A stretch of DNA of 64,000 nt from Cristatella mucedo (lineage: Eukaryota > Bryozoa > Phylactolaemata > Cristatellidae), in NCBI GenBank assembly GCA_009760855.2, contig WPIO01000077.1, positions 1,895,001-1,959,000 of the forward strand, written 5' to 3'. Position 1 is the stretch's first letter. The number at the start of each line of letters is the position of its first letter. Positions 1 to 18,200 of the stretch are shown one piece after another. The notes under the pieces are model-generated. The model searched no databases, was not told the origin of the DNA, and was given only the letters and a program-made list of their open reading frames with translations. A program made the position numbers and the translations under genes.

Positions 1-310
1 AAGACCCCCTCGGTGTCTGCCTTTCGTCGTTTGTGTACAGGCACATGCCAGGTGTCCGTAAGCCAACGCTAGGCGACTTGCAACTGCCAGGCCTGTTGGA
101 GCTGGCTGGCAGGCTGCCAACTGCTCTCATTGACCTTTGACTTTCGAAAGAGAACTGGCTCGGTGTCTGGAGGTAGCTGCCGCCTGCACGAGAAAGCTGT
201 CCTAATTCCCCGGCTGCCGTCGACAGCCGTTGCTAATTGATAACCACCTGCCCTGCCCTGCGAGCTCTTATTTATTGCGGTTTTGTGGCTTTATTGGGTC
301 GTGGGTAATA
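1..310. repeat. Dispersed host repeat, copy 1
   Basis: This stretch recurs almost unchanged at 735-1103, where a SINE interrupts it, and a diverged reverse copy lies in the right inverted-repeat arm near 50.4-50.7 kb. It ends in a short run of CCTGC units like the longer CCCTG array in the arms. No coding potential was seen. It is probably a non-autonomous dispersed element, family unknown. Confidence 0.7.
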
Positions 311-395
311 TGCAATCGAGTTGAGGGATTTAATGTTTTACAAGGGTGAATTACCGTCTGGAAAGGAGCAGGCTGTGGGAAACTGGGCTGAAGGG

Positions 396-650
396 GAAAA
401 CGGCTACGACAACTTATCTCCTACTGCCGACTATGGCACATCTTTTTCAGTGGTCCTGAGCTGCTACTTCTATGCTACTCACTACCTCAACTGCTCTCCT
501 GACTCTGCTATGCTTCCCACTTTCTCTTTGTTGCGTGAGACGAATTGTGTTGTCTACCGAATGCGTACCGAAAGCCGCTTAGGCTGTGAGTGCACTATAC
601 AAAACTCTCCTGCGTAACACCCACATAGTCTTTATGACTTTGTGGAGTTA
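396..650 (+). mobile_element. 3' end fragment of a non-LTR retrotransposon (LINE)
   Basis: The sequence matches 11205-11460 in the left inverted-repeat arm almost base for base, and a shorter reverse copy of its tail lies at 16910-17030. The 11.2-kb copy begins with the residues PRLWNSLP, typical of the end of CR1/L2-type LINE reverse transcriptase proteins. Here the normal ATTAC-type tail is replaced by a (TA)n run. It is a 5'-truncated dead copy. Confidence 0.7.
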
Positions 651-655
651 TAGAC

Positions 656-656
<1 letters not shown>

Positions 657-690
<34 letters not shown>
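657..690. repeat. (TA)n microsatellite
   Basis: A run of TA dinucleotides directly follows the LINE tail, probably expanded from its 3' repeat. Confidence 0.9.
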
Positions 691-691
<1 letters not shown>

Positions 692-734
692 ACTCAATAT
701 ATATATAGATTGACCGAATGACTAGTGTTAAAGA

Positions 735-1103
735 GCCCCTGGGTGTCTGCCTTTCGTCGTTAATAATAATAATAATATTGCACTTGATAAAGCGCCCTCA
801 GAGAACTTAATCTCTTTCTAGGCGCTTTACATTTGCTGCAAAGTGATACGCAATAGGATAGTTCGTGTACAGGCACATGCCAGGTGTCCGTAGGGCCAAC
901 GCTGGGCGACTTGCAACTGCCAGGCCTGGTGGAGCTGGCTGGCAGGCTGCCAACTGCTCTCATTGACCTTTGACTTTCGAAAGAGAACTGGCTCGGTGTC
1001 TGGGGGTATCTGCCGCCTGCACGAGAAAGCTGTCCTAATTCCCCGGCTGCCGTCGACAGCCGTTGCTAATTGATAACCACCTGCCCTGCCCTGCGAGCTC
1101 TTG
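735..1103. repeat. Dispersed host repeat, copy 2 (split by a SINE)
   Basis: Second copy of the repeat at 1-310. The two halves (735-761 and about 863-1103) match the uninterrupted first copy, so the intervening piece is a later insertion. Confidence 0.7.
762..862 (-). mobile_element. SINE 3' portion, reverse orientation
   Basis: A (TAA)n run is followed by a segment with a gcgcc...gagaactta...ggcgc hairpin-like core. The same core occurs forward in the SINE inside the virus at 26044-26176, and as weaker copies near 7691-7735 and 18290-18350. The (TAA)n run is the 3' tail read in reverse. Comparison with the empty copy at 1-310 places the insertion. Confidence 0.65.
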
Positions 1104-6829
<5,726 letters not shown>

Positions 6830-7526
6830 CGCACCACCAACAAGCAAACGACCGTACGAAAACTCGTCCGTGTCCTCGAAGAGCTGTGTATTTCGGCTTG
6901 CAGAGCAATGGGTCGCTGCCGTTCTCTTCTTCGCCTGCGTGCTTGTTTAGACAAGGATGCCACATCTAAATCGGTCCATGCATTTGTGACATCTCTTCTT
7001 GAGTTTTGTTGCTCATTGCTCGTTGGTCTACCGGCCTGTGCAACCAGACCCTAACAGCTGGTGCAAAACTCTGCAGCTAGGCTTATCTGTCGTGAGCTGC
7101 ACAGTTGCCACATCACACCACTTCATTCCATCGAGAACAGGCTCCCAACGACTAGTCTAGCAACGCATCGGCTTTAGTATTAGGTCACTCATTTTTACAT
7201 CTCTACATTCTATGCCTCCAGCCGACCTACCGGATCTACTCCCAAACCAGACAAAGCATCGTACCAATCTTTTTTTTGTATCTAACCGTTAGCCTGTACC
7301 TCGTACGAACCTCTAAATCCTTTGGAAGTTTCGCCTTTAGATCGTATGCTCTTAAAGCCTGGAACTCACTTAAGCTTTGGTCACAACATCTACTGACTAA
7401 CCACATTAAAAAAAACCTAAAAATGCATTTATTTATCACTGCATTGAGTGAGTTTATGTAATTCGTCCTTTATGTGCTTATGTGGTGCTGAAAGGGGGCT
7501 TGCTACCACTAACCATATGTGAATGC

Positions 7527-7555
<29 letters not shown>
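6830..7555 (+). mobile_element. LINE reverse transcriptase C-terminal fragment with (TAA)n tail
   Basis: The frame at 6791-7054 reads as the region after the RT palm of CR1/L2-like LINEs, with the pattern VHAFVTSLLEFCCSLLVGLP. Further on, frameshifted pieces resemble the protein end (HLFITAL near 7430), which recurs near 18.1 kb as HLFITAF. A (TAA)n tail lies at about 7526-7555. Multiple frameshifts show a dead copy. Confidence 0.7.
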
Positions 7556-7560
<5 letters not shown>

Positions 7561-8471
7561 CTTTATACAGTAACCTCAGATCTCAATATCTTTCAAGCCG
7601 ATTTACATTTCCTGCGAACCATGTTATGCTTGTTGCTTATTGAGAATGATGCTTCTAAGTATTTGATCGAACTTCCTTTGCCGCATACAAAAAGTGCCTG
7701 AGAGAGACTAAGTTCTCTGAGGGGGCTATATCAAATGCATGACAATCATAATTGCTATTTTTATTGAAACAACACTAAAGGGGAAAAACAACTTCACAGC
7801 ATAACAGTTGAGTAACAGTCCAGAAGTATGTAATAAACCCGTAATAAATACACCTGCAATGAACCAGAAGACAACGTTAGCTGCTGTATAAAGCTAGTAC
7901 CTGACCGCCGTCGAGGTCTTGGAGCAACAGTCTGGTGGTCGGTACGTCAAGCGTAGAGTTTGAGTTTCTGAGTTTTGAGTTTTTGAGTTTTTTGAGTTTC
8001 TGTGAGCTGCTGTGAGTAGTCGTTAGCTGCCGTGAGCTGCTTTGAGCTGCTATAAACCTGTTAGCGAGTCAGCATGGAGTCAGCCGGCTGTATCATCCAT
8101 GGAATACAAGCTTTTGTTATGCCTTTCCTGGTACGGCGTTATTTCTAGTGCTGCGTGAAGAATATTGTGTGCTGTGTTTCATCGTCGGCGTACTGCTAGC
8201 TGTAGGTCTTTGCACCTTTTGGTCTTTGCGAAGGTTGTGCCGTTACTTGAACTCGTGCGGGCTGCTAGGCACAACAAAGGTAAGCCAAAGCCACGCGTGG
8301 CGTTAAATGATCATTTGTGCTTTCGTGGCGTCCCTTACGCTTCAAAATTAGCGCCAGAAAATGTCTCTTGAGTCCGTACATTTGGATTTTGTTTTATTTT
8401 TTATTTTTTTGTACTGCAACAATGAACTTCTCCTTGCTTTCGTTGTGTCATAAACGTGCACCATACCTGAA
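7556..8471. other. Host DNA outside the left inverted-repeat arm
   Basis: It contains a short SINE-like core at about 7691-7735, which shares the gagactaagttctctgag segment with the other SINE copies. At 7945-8055 there is an imperfect array of GAGTTT and GTGAGCTGC motifs. No gene was recognised. The inverted repeat begins at 8472. Confidence 0.45.
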
Positions 8472-8876
8472 CGTCTCGGCATGGTGCAGGTGTCACCTCC
8501 GTTGGAGACAACACTAACAAAGATGGTGGAAGGCTATGATCTGAACCTTAAGGTACTGTAGATACTTTTGTCGTAACTCCACAAATATTGCCTGCCGAAT
8601 GACTCACTGCAGCGTAATCTGCAAGCGACGATGCCGATTGCGTGATATTGATTGGCTTAATTCGCAAACCATGTATCGTGTCCAAGTGGCCATGTGGTTA
8701 GGTGTGGCCTGGATTGTGAGCTAAACGTACCAAAGTTTAAAATCTCAGCTAAAAGTGCGTCAGCTGTATGTCGTATTACTTAAATAATTCAGTCTTTAGG
8801 CTGCAAAATATGAGAAAAGAGCAGTAGCTAAGACCTTTTCGTATGCCGTGAGACACCTAGAATTGTGCAACTCTGG

Positions 8877-11800
8877 CCTTGAGTCCGAGTCCTGCAGCGC
8901 CTACTTTTCATTTATTCATCCCGTGACAGGCTAGATCTCTACCGTCATACATGAATGAAGCTCTGGAATTTTTCTTTGAGGAAATGGCCTTTTAATAGAA
9001 GCACGTTTCTTATCTATGCAGTGAGTACATGTATGATCTCGGCTTATTCAGCCTCCAAGCTCCGGCTAGGGCCAGCTCCTAGCATGACCTTGCGAAAGCC
9101 GCAGAGCTTTGAACGGCAATCTGTTAGGGCATATCTCCAGTTAGCAGGCCCGTTGTCTCAAGCACCAGCTCTTTGCTTGAATTAATTCGAATTAGCCAAC
9201 CTTAATAAAGGATTCCTCTGGGACGATGTCTATCGGCAGCTTGCACTTCATGGCACAGCCAATAGTCTCTCCGTCCTTGTTACTTTGCTGTGTTTTGAAG
9301 ACCACCAACCTAAATGTGGCATAGAGGTGCAATTCAAGGCCAATCGCTGTCCGATCGGGCGCTAGCTAAAAAGAGGAGTGTGAGTGACCACAGTGGCGAA
9401 GCAGTTAACACCGCAACGTACGAGTTTTCATGCCACAACTAGTGGAGCCGTTCGAAATCGCCACGTCTATACTCGTCCCATCATGTATGGACACTGTTCC
9501 CTAGTTATGGATGTTTCCCTGAAATCTATCGTTAGTGATTTATGTTTCGTCGATCACACAACCTATGCTGTCCATCACATTTCCGTCGTCGGTAAACTAC
9601 TCAGCGAATTGCTGAAGCAAGGCGATCAGCTGTCCCGTGAATCGGCAAGCAGTGGCAGGGCAAGTCCGGGTAGACGGCCAAGCCCTGGTAGATGGCCGAG
9701 CCCTGGTAGATAGCCAATTACTAATAGCCGAATCGAATGGGCAATGCTACACCATTGATGCTGTCAGATTCGACAGGTTTGCTGCTGGCAATCTATATAA
9801 GCTTGGATAACAAACTCGTAAACCTATTCCAGAAATACGAGTCTCAACTGCTCAGTAAACTGACAATAAAAGATACGAGTCCCCGCATTGTCATTACTAA
9901 GGAGCTGCAATATGTAAAGTAAAGCGTTTTACTGTAATATATATCGTTGTGCAGCTTTGTTAAATCCAAGTCGTAACCATCGAAGGCTCACAGGTCTCGG
10001 CATTACTGTCTTCGGCATCACGTTGGCCTTACGGTGTTCTGCCCACGTTCGTAACACTGAGCCCGATTATGTAGCGAAGTATGGACGAGCAGCACGATGA
10101 GGACCATGCTCCCAATCCAAAAGGGGCCACCAAGTTTGAGTGCTGACGATGTACACGAATAATTCTCATCTGAAAAGATCGAATTGATCGAAAATACAAC
10201 TTATTAACAATACGGAAGCGTTCATCGTAATGAATTCAGTCTGCATATTTTGATAATAAACCCGATCTGAAAGCAATGCTACCTTTACAAAGTGAGCTAG
10301 AAAAGAACGGCCCGAATCACTTTTTTTAAAACACGTAGGAAATCAAATAATCTTTAATTTGCCTGATGAGGTCTCTCCCCTACTGCGGCACGACCGGCTT
10401 CTTCATTGAGACTTGCACCAAGCCATTCTTTGTCTGCAGAAGTTCGGAAGCAGATGTTTGCTATGCCTCTCGGGTCGACACTTAATTGAAAGTAAGCAGG
10501 TCACTGCATTGGAGGCCCTTGCCTAGCTGCGACAGGACACACAACATTGAAACTCTGACAGATTTGTTGAAACATTACAATTACCATTCAAATAATCTAC
10601 AAGCCCGCCACTAGGCGATTCATTACTTTGGCCTTGCGTCCGAGTCCTGATGCTTGTAATGTTCATTTCTCCAAACCGTGGCAGGCTAGATCTCCACCGT
10701 CATACATGAATGAAGCTCTGGAATTATTCTTTAAGGAAATTGCCTTTTAATAGGAGCTGTTTACCTGTCTACCCAATGAGTACATGTATGGTTTCTGTTA
10801 ATTTAGCCTCCGAGCTCCGCCGAAGGCCATCTCCTCACATGACCTTGCAAAAGCCGGAGAGCTTTCAACGGCAACCAGTGTGGGCATAACTCCAGTTGGC
10901 AGGTGTTTTATCTCCAGTGCCAGCATTTGCCTTGAATGAATTTCAATCAGCGAACCCTAATAGATGATCCTGATGGGACGATGTCAATCGGCTTTTCGAA
11001 CCATGTGGCAGAGCCAATAGTCATTCCGTCCTCGTTACTTATTTGTGCTTTGAAGAGAGCTGACCTAACTAGGGCACAGAGGTGCAAGTCAGGGCCGGTC
11101 ACTGACCGATCGGGCGACAGTCGAAAAGAAGAGTGTGAGCGACCGCAGCTGCAAAGCCGTGAACAGCACAACACAGGTCCTAGACTGTGGAACTCGCTTC
11201 CACAATTCTTACGCAACGACAACTACTCTCTTACTGCCGACTATGGCACATCGTTTTCAGCGGTCCTGAGCTGCTACTTTTATGCTACTCACTACCTCAA
11301 CTGCTCTCCTGACTCTGCTATGCTTCCCACTTTCTCTTTGTTGCGTGAGACGAAGTCTGTTGGCTACCGAATGCGTACCGAAAGCTTCTTAGGCTGTGAG
11401 TGCGCTATACAAAACTTTCCTGCGTTACACCCACATAGTCTTTATGACTTTGTGGAGTTACAGACGGAGATACATTACATTACATTACCGAGTTTTGATA
11501 TCGAAACTCAATAAGCCGTTGGAAATCGCAACGGCTATTTTCACCCCATCTAGAGTGGACTCTGTTCAGTAGCTCCAGCCGTTTTGCTGGAATGTATATT
11601 TATTCACGGCTATTTTATCGATCACAAAACCTATGCTGCCCATCACGTTTCCGTGGTCGGCAAATCAAACAGAGCGTTTCTGAAGCAAGGCGATCAGCCG
11701 TCCCGTAAATCGGCAAGCTGCGGCAGGGCAAGTCCAGGTACATGGCCGAACCCGGGTAGATGGCCGAACCCGGGTAGATGGCCAATTACTAATAGCTGAA

Positions 11801-14600
11801 TCAGATGATCAATGCTACACCATTGATGCTGTCAGATGTCACCGGTTCACAGCTAGCTATGTATATAGCTATAGTAAAAAAACTCGTAAACGTGTTGCAA
11901 AAATAGGTGTCAGCCGCTCCGAAAACTGACAATGAAATACACGAGTTCACGCATTGTCATTAGTGAGGCGTCCCGAAGTGTGGAGCAAAGCGTTTTACTG
12001 TAATATATATTGTTGTGCAGCTTTGTTACATCAAAGTTGTAATTATAGATGCCTCACGGGTCTAGGCATTACTGTCGAAGTTTGGCTAGGCTAACTGTCT
12101 CATAAAGCATCTCAATTTGTGTCAAGAAGCAAACTTTTGTATTACCATCAGTGAGCAAGAAATACTCGGTTGTAAGATTTTGTCGGCGACAGTCGGTGCT
12201 GTGCTGCATAATTCTTGAAATCTAGTCGTCTTCAGTGAGAAATTGCTTGATCTCGAGAGAGGTTTCCGTTTTCGTAGTTATTCATGGATGCAATGGTCAT
12301 TTTCAATTTCCAGCGATTCCTAACTCTTTTGTCTGTCCATAATAATTCCTTGCATAGGTGTTCTCGCAGTCCTTAAAAATGTATCATAAGAGAGTGAACG
12401 TCATTAGAGACGTCTTTATTGTTCATCGTGTGATGCAACAGTCTTTTCTGTATGCTGTCAATCTTACTTAAGATGCTGCACAAAAATGGCATAGAGTTGA
12501 AAGATTAAAGTTTAACATAAGAAGACGGTAAGCCACACTTCTCGGTTTACCTGTTCTGCTTGTGTCTTCATACAGTTGCTCCAAATTAACGATGAAACTT
12601 CCTATCATTATAGTGTTCAGCCCACGTTTGTAACACTGAGCCCGATTATGTAGCGAGGCACGGACGAGCAGCACGATGAGGACCATGCTCCCAATCCAAA
12701 TGGGGCCCCCAAGTTCGAGTGCATACGATCTACACGAATGATTCTCATCTATAAATATCGGATTGACCAAAAATACAACTGATTGGCAACACGGCAGCCT
12801 CCATCGTAATGAATTCAGTCTGCATATTTTGATGATAGACCCGATCCAAAAGCATTGCTAGCTTTACAAACTGAGCTAGAAAAGAACGGCTTGAATCATG
12901 TTTTTAAAACACATAGGAAACTATGATTTCTTATATTTGCTGGATGAGGTCGCTCCCCTGCAGCTGCACGACCGGCTTCTTCAGGGATACTTGCACCAAG
13001 TCATTCTTCGTCTGCCGAAGTTCGGAAGCAGGTCTTTGCTATGCCGCTCGGGTCGAGGCCTAATTGAAAGTAAGTTAGTTCCTGCATTGGAGGCCCTCGC
13101 CTAGCTGCGACAGTACACAAAGCATTGAAACTTTGACAGATTTGTTGGAAAATTACAATTAGCATTCAAATAATTCACAAGCCCGCCACTAGGTGATTGA
13201 TAACTTTGGCCTTGAGTCCGAGTCCTGAAGCTTGTAATTTTCATTTCTCCATCCTGTGACAGGCTAGATCTTTACCGTCATACCGGAATGTAGTTCTGGG
13301 ATTTTTCTTTAAGGAAATTGCCTTTTAATAGGAGCACGTTGCCGGTCTATGCGTTGAATACATATGTCGCTTCTGTTAATTTAGCCTCCGAGCTCCAGCC
13401 AAGTCTATCTCCTCACATGACCTTGCAAAAGCCGGAGAGCTTTGAACGGCAACCTGTGTGGTCATAACTCCAGCTGGCAGGCCTTTTGTCTTCAGCGCCA
13501 GCTCTTTGGTTAAATGAATCCGAATAAGCAAACCTTAATAAAGGATTCCTCTGGGACGATGTAGATCGAAGCTTGGCCAGGCTTAGTGACTCATTAAGCA
13601 TCTAATCTAGAGTCAGGAAACAAACTTTTGTATTACCATCAGTAAGCAAGAAATACCAGTTGTAAGATCTTGTCGGCGATAGTCTGTGTGTGCTGCATTA
13701 TTATTTTGGGTACTGCTCAACGTACAAGTAAATCTTGTAGAGAAGCATTCTGAAGGTAATGAATGCTCCCTCAGCAGGTAATAATTAGTCCTGGCTCCGT
13801 GGCCGTTGCACTAGAATCTTATTTCACCTAAGCCCAATCGACTCTACTTTAGCCCAAATAGCAAATAAAAACTACTCTGCCAACCACCAGAAGCCTATCC
13901 TATGCTACGACTACTTAGCTAGAGTGTCTGTTGCTCGGCCGTCGGCGCCCTGACATAGCAGCACGCTCCAATGAAAAGGAGTAAGCTTAACATGAAAGGT
14001 CTGAAGTCAGTTCATAATTGACGGAGGTAGTTTCCATGCAGCTTGGTGGCGCCGTCTAGCTGACGAATGAGCGTACCTCAATATAGGATTCTTTCGGGTC
14101 GATTTCGACCGGCAGCTTGCAGCTCTTGGCACAGCCAATACTTACTCTTTCCTAGTTGCTGATTTGTGCTTTGAAGAGGACCGACCTAATTAGGGCACAG
14201 AGGTGCAAGTCAAGGCCGGTCGCTGACCGATCGGGCGACAGTCGAAAAGAAGAGTGTGAGCGACCGCAGCTGCAAAGCCGTGAACAGCACAACGTACCGA
14301 GTTTTGATACCGTAAATCAAGAAGCCGTTGGAAATCGCCACGGCTATTTTCACCCAATCAGCAGTGGACTCTGTTCCGTAGCTCTTGCCGTTTTGCCGGA
14401 ATCTAAATTTATTCACAGCTACTTCGTCAACAAGGAAACTGATGTTTTCTGACTCCTTTCTATCGTCGGAATACCTGGTTCCGAAAATATCGGAAGCAAG
14501 GCAATCAACCGCACGATGAGTCGGCTGGCAGTTGCCAGGCAAGTCCGTCCAAGTGACTGAGCAGCAACCTCTGGCAATCGGCATCCGCCTGACGAAGCTA
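8877..14600 (+). repeat. Direct repeat units inside the left arm
   Basis: A unit of roughly 1-2.5 kb recurs. Marker blocks are GAGTCCGAGTC(C) at 8883, 10636 and 13217, and an AATAAAGGATTCCTCTGGGA-type block near 9203, 10960, 13540 and 14080. A third marker, ending CACGATGAGGACCATGCTC, lies near 10095 and 12675 and returns diverged near 21262. Units differ by insertions such as the LINE at 11173-11485 and the 12.08-12.60 kb block. The right arm holds the mirrored units at 52.2-57.0 kb and one more at 45.45-46.3 kb. Confidence 0.75.
11173..11485 (+). mobile_element. LINE 3' end inserted in one repeat unit of the left arm
   Basis: The neighbouring unit at 14281-14300 and the right arm near 52.4 and 54.6 kb show the uninterrupted site. 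The insert encodes the LINE protein end (PRLWNSLP start) and finishes with a TACAT/ATTAC tandem tail, characteristic of some CR1/L2-like elements. It is the same family as 396-650. Its absence from the mirror position dates it after the arms formed, unless gene conversion removed it. Confidence 0.75.
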
Positions 14601-15145
14601 CTTAGGCAAGGGACGCACTGGGGACGGACCAGATACCGGCTGAGGCTCTAGTCGAAGCAGCAGGGCGGCCATGCTGCTTCAACAGTCTGCCCAGCTCGAT
14701 GTGTTAGCACAACGACGAGGCGGCCGCAGGCGGCTCAAAGACAGTGGCAGCGTCTGCGGACTAAGCTACAAACGGCGCGCCCTCACTCGGTCGAGAGTTG
14801 CTGCAAAATAGGTGAACTACAGCAGAAATGCAAACAACGTAACCTAGCAAGGGTATGGCGCCTTGTTGGCCTTGGCACCTGGGCACCAATGACTCCCCAG
14901 CCCACCCCTTGCCACGCCTCCCCGAAAAGACAGAGCGACTTACCACGGAGTGTTTTATAATGTCCCGTCGTCATGGCGACAGACTTCGGTACTGCCGAAA
15001 GAGACGACGCACTGGCGTCGGCGACAGGGCTCGAAAGGCAGCTGCAACACCTCCGAGCCTTCACTGCCGTGGGTGCTCTCAGCCCGCCGTTCCCGTCGAG
15101 CCTCACAGATAAAACTGCAGGACGAAAAGGTGGGGCTGATAAACA

Positions 15146-16553
15146 TGTTGCGCCCTGCTGGCCTTGGCTGAATTTTAGCACGAACAAGAGCTGTTCGGAG
15201 GCGGGCTAAAACTCCTTTGTTCTGGAGCAGTGAGCCCGAGAGGAGCGTCAGTGCGCTTAGAGAGGAAGCGCTTAAGAGCAAGCCAGGAAGCTCTCTGACC
15301 AGCGGTGGTGAGTCGGCCGTAAGAATTGGTCTGATACCCGCGGGAGCTGCTGATTGATGTTGGCTGGCCTGTCAACCTTTGCCATCACTCCGACCAAAAA
15401 GAATCGTCTGGAACCCATTCGCCATTCAGGCTGGACAGAGGGGACATTCCACTGGCCTAGTGCCGGTATTAATTCCTTACCGTAATGGGCCCTGGTGTCG
15501 GGCCCAATGCCACTAAGCTCTTGCCCCATTGTCTCAGCTAAGTATTTAAGAGTCGAGCGACGCTCGCTCTGGGCCTGGTATTTTCTGTCACTTCTGGTCT
15601 TTGGCCCGACTCTGCGCTTCGACGCCGTCGGGCACTCGTTTCTCTGAAAGCGAGGGAGGATGGCGGGCTGTTTGCCGACGATGGACGGAACAGGACAAGA
15701 CAGCACTAGGAGGATTCGGTGGACTCCACCGAATACGGTCGTATCGCGCCCGAGCTGGCATTTTGTGTTTCTCTTGTGTTTTGTGTGTGTGCGCTAGCAC
15801 GTGGTCTCGGCATAGGGATTTACCGGTGCGAGCTAGGCGTAGTTGACGTGTGTGGAGGCCTAGTTCTCCGGTTAGGGTTTAGGCTACAGTTTGAGCTCCG
15901 TCTATTTGGGTCGTCCCCAGTGTAGATGTAAGTAGCGTAAGTGTGGAGACGTGTTTCCTCCGCAAGAGTGCTTGAGGTGGCGTGTGTGGAGTATTCCTGC
16001 CACACTGGTGGAAGCCGAGACGTAGTTCTCCGGTTAGAGTTAAGGCTCTGGTTCGGGATCAGTCTATTTGGGTCGTTTCCCATTATACACGTAAGCAGCC
16101 CTAGTGTGGAGAAGCACTCCCTCCGCAAGAGTGCTTGAGGTGGCGTGTGTGGCGTATTCTTGCCGCACTAGTGGAAACCGAGTTCTAGTTCTGCGGTTAG
16201 GGTTTAGGCTCGGGTTTGCGCTTCAGTGTGGAGAAGTATTCCCTCCGCAAGAGTGTTGGTGCAGTGGAGAACGTGCGAGGAGTGTGGAGATAAAGCTGAA
16301 CTAGACGCCTAGCGACTTTGTGCGCTTGCAAATAAAGTTCAGTAAAATCCCCAATTTGCGTGTCTCGCTTTCCAATTCACGCCATGGCCTCACGACTCCC
16401 TTTAGTAACGGTAAGCAGGTCGGCGCCAGAAACGCTCATTTCGTGGCGGCCAGCTTATTGGGCGTAGGAGCGCACCAAACGTCAGTAGGCGCAAGGCTAC
16501 GCCGCTAGGTAAGCGGCAGGTCAAGCCTACCCCGCCGAGCCTTCGGCGTTACA
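15146..16553 (+). mobile_element. Solo LTR of a retrovirus-like retrotransposon
   Basis: The 1408-bp element begins TGTT and ends TTACA (the TG...CA rule). It is flanked by the 4-bp direct repeat AACA (15142-15145 and 16554-16557). The right arm at about 51530-51540 holds the empty site in reverse complement (one AACA copy), which proves insertion. A TATA-like TATTTAAG lies near 15541 and an AATAAA signal near 16330, which would define the U3, R and U5 parts. No primer-binding site, coding region or second LTR is present, so it arose by LTR-LTR recombination. A 4-bp target duplication fits Ty3/gypsy or BEL types; the family is not identified. Confidence 0.85.
15840..16260 (+). repeat. Imperfect tandem repeats inside the solo LTR
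   Basis: The segment GTGTGGAGA...CCTCCGCAAGAGTG recurs at 15941, 16104 and 16226, with intervening TTCTCCGGTTAGGGTTTAGGCT-like blocks. Its place between the TATA box and the poly(A) signal suggests duplicated 5' leader or enhancer sequence. Confidence 0.7.
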
Positions 16554-16909
16554 AACAGGTACCAACCGTCGGCCAATGCTCGGCGACTTGCAATTAGATG
16601 TCCAATATTAGGACCTGGCAGGCAGCGAACATACTCGGCGCAGCGATCAGACGCCTAATGCTGCAGCCGACTACAACTAACCAGTCTTGACTTTTCAGCT
16701 AAGTAAAATGACTAGAAATTGTGGCTCTGCAGTTCGCTTCGACGATATTCGAGACCGGCCGGGACAGACTCCACGAGGCGTCGAGCGAGCAGCACGGGTC
16801 GTTAGCGAGTGCTGCAGCGATGCCATCCCAGCGTGGTTTTATCTAATGTCTGCTGCTGATCTGGTTTATGGATTTATTGGTTAATGGGTTAAACGGAATC
16901 TGTTTGGAT

Positions 16910-17030
16910 AATTGATTTTTATGAAATGTAATGTAATTTATCTCCGTCTGTAACACCACAAAGTCATATATACCATGTCGGTGTTACGCAGGAGAGTTTT
17001 ATGTAGCTCACTCACAGACTAAGCGGATCC
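16910..17030 (-). mobile_element. LINE 3' tail in the left arm, reverse orientation
   Basis: Read in reverse it matches the tail at 590-650 and 11400-11470 (CTGCGTAACACCCACAT...GACTTTGTGGAGTTA). The mirror copy lies at about 51050-51165 in the right arm, so this insertion predates the arm duplication. Confidence 0.7.
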
Positions 17031-17145
17031 CAGGGTGTGTCTGCGTTGGTTTTATGGTTGACTTCAAACTTTAACTTTCAACTTCAAGAAAAAGCTGTGT
17101 TTCTAATACTCTGGCTGCATACAGCAGTCGTCGCTGATCTATAGC

Positions 17146-17235
17146 CGCCTGCCCTGCCCTGCCCTGCCATGCCCTGCCCTGCCCTGTCCTGCACGGCCCT
17201 GCCCTGCCCTGCCCGGCTTGGCCCGGCCCTGCCCT
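17146..17235. repeat. CCCTG pentanucleotide minisatellite (left arm)
   Basis: An array of CCCTG units with scattered variants (CATGC, CACGG, CCCGG). The mirrored GGGCA array is at 50262-50355. Confidence 0.95.
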
Positions 17236-17899
17236 GCGAGCTTCCGGTGGCATGTGCTAGCCCTTCGTTCCCTTTTCGCCGACGATGGCTGCGACAAAAC
17301 GTCGGCTGCTTGAACGGATCGCCGAGTTCACCTCAGTGAGTGCACTCCTACAACTTCCCGTCGGCCTGCCTATAGCCAATCCCCTCTGGTCTGGTGCAGT
17401 AGCTCAATCGGCTAGTAGCCCGGCTAAGCTAGACAACGTTGAAACCATCACAGGGGTTTCGCTCCAGCCGAAGCTAGACCCACCACCCTACGCGAGCCTT
17501 CCATACTGACACGTGACAATATTCAGGCCGCCGGACAATTTCTTCTTACTGCTCGTGCGTTCATCTATGCGAGTGCTATCGACTGACTCTATTCAGTGCA
17601 CAAAGCGTAAGATAAGTTATCAAAGTGAATGCTGGAATCGCCCATAACGAGGAGCTATCGATTTCTTGCACACACCAAATATAATGAGTTCAGAGAAATC
17701 TTAGACATAGGAGGACTTAGCACCTAGTGAGCGATAGACTGCTGCCACCATCAGTAGCTTGTTGTCAGGTGAAAACAAGTCAAGAGATTCGAAAGAATTC
17801 TTCTTCTAGGGTACTGCAATCGGCTTGAAGTTCAAGTTTGAGCATGTTATGGGAGCGACTCAACATCCAGTTTGATCAATCTAGGGTTGTGAAAAAGAA

Positions 17900-18200
17900 G
17901 AAACCAGTTGGGCTAGCCTCTTTAATTGTCAAGCAGTTTACCGAGTTTGACCAACTTACCCATACCTCGTGCGAATCTCAAATCCTGTGGAGACCGAGCC
18001 TCCAGTTCCTAGGCTCCCAGAGCCTGTAACTCCCTCTCGACTTATGTCACGACATCTCCTGACTTGTCCACATTCAAAAAGAAACTAAAAGCACATCTAT
18101 TTATCACAGCATTTAGTGAGTCGCCGTGATTCGAACTTAACGAGCTTAAGCTTGCTGAAACTGTGTGTGCATGCTGCCACTAGCCATACTTGATGCTAAC
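17900..18200 (+). mobile_element. LINE C-terminal fragment in the left arm
   Basis: The stretch encodes pieces resembling WNSLPLDL and FKKKLKAHLFITAF, the conserved end of CR1/L2-type LINE proteins, but is frameshifted. A mirror copy sits at about 49330-49640. A SINE-like core follows at about 18290-18350. Confidence 0.65.

Noticed and set aside
14783-16304. Cluster of overlapping frames near 15 kb as host genes
   Set aside because: They lie inside the solo LTR and arm repeats, overlap on both strands and show no protein family pattern.
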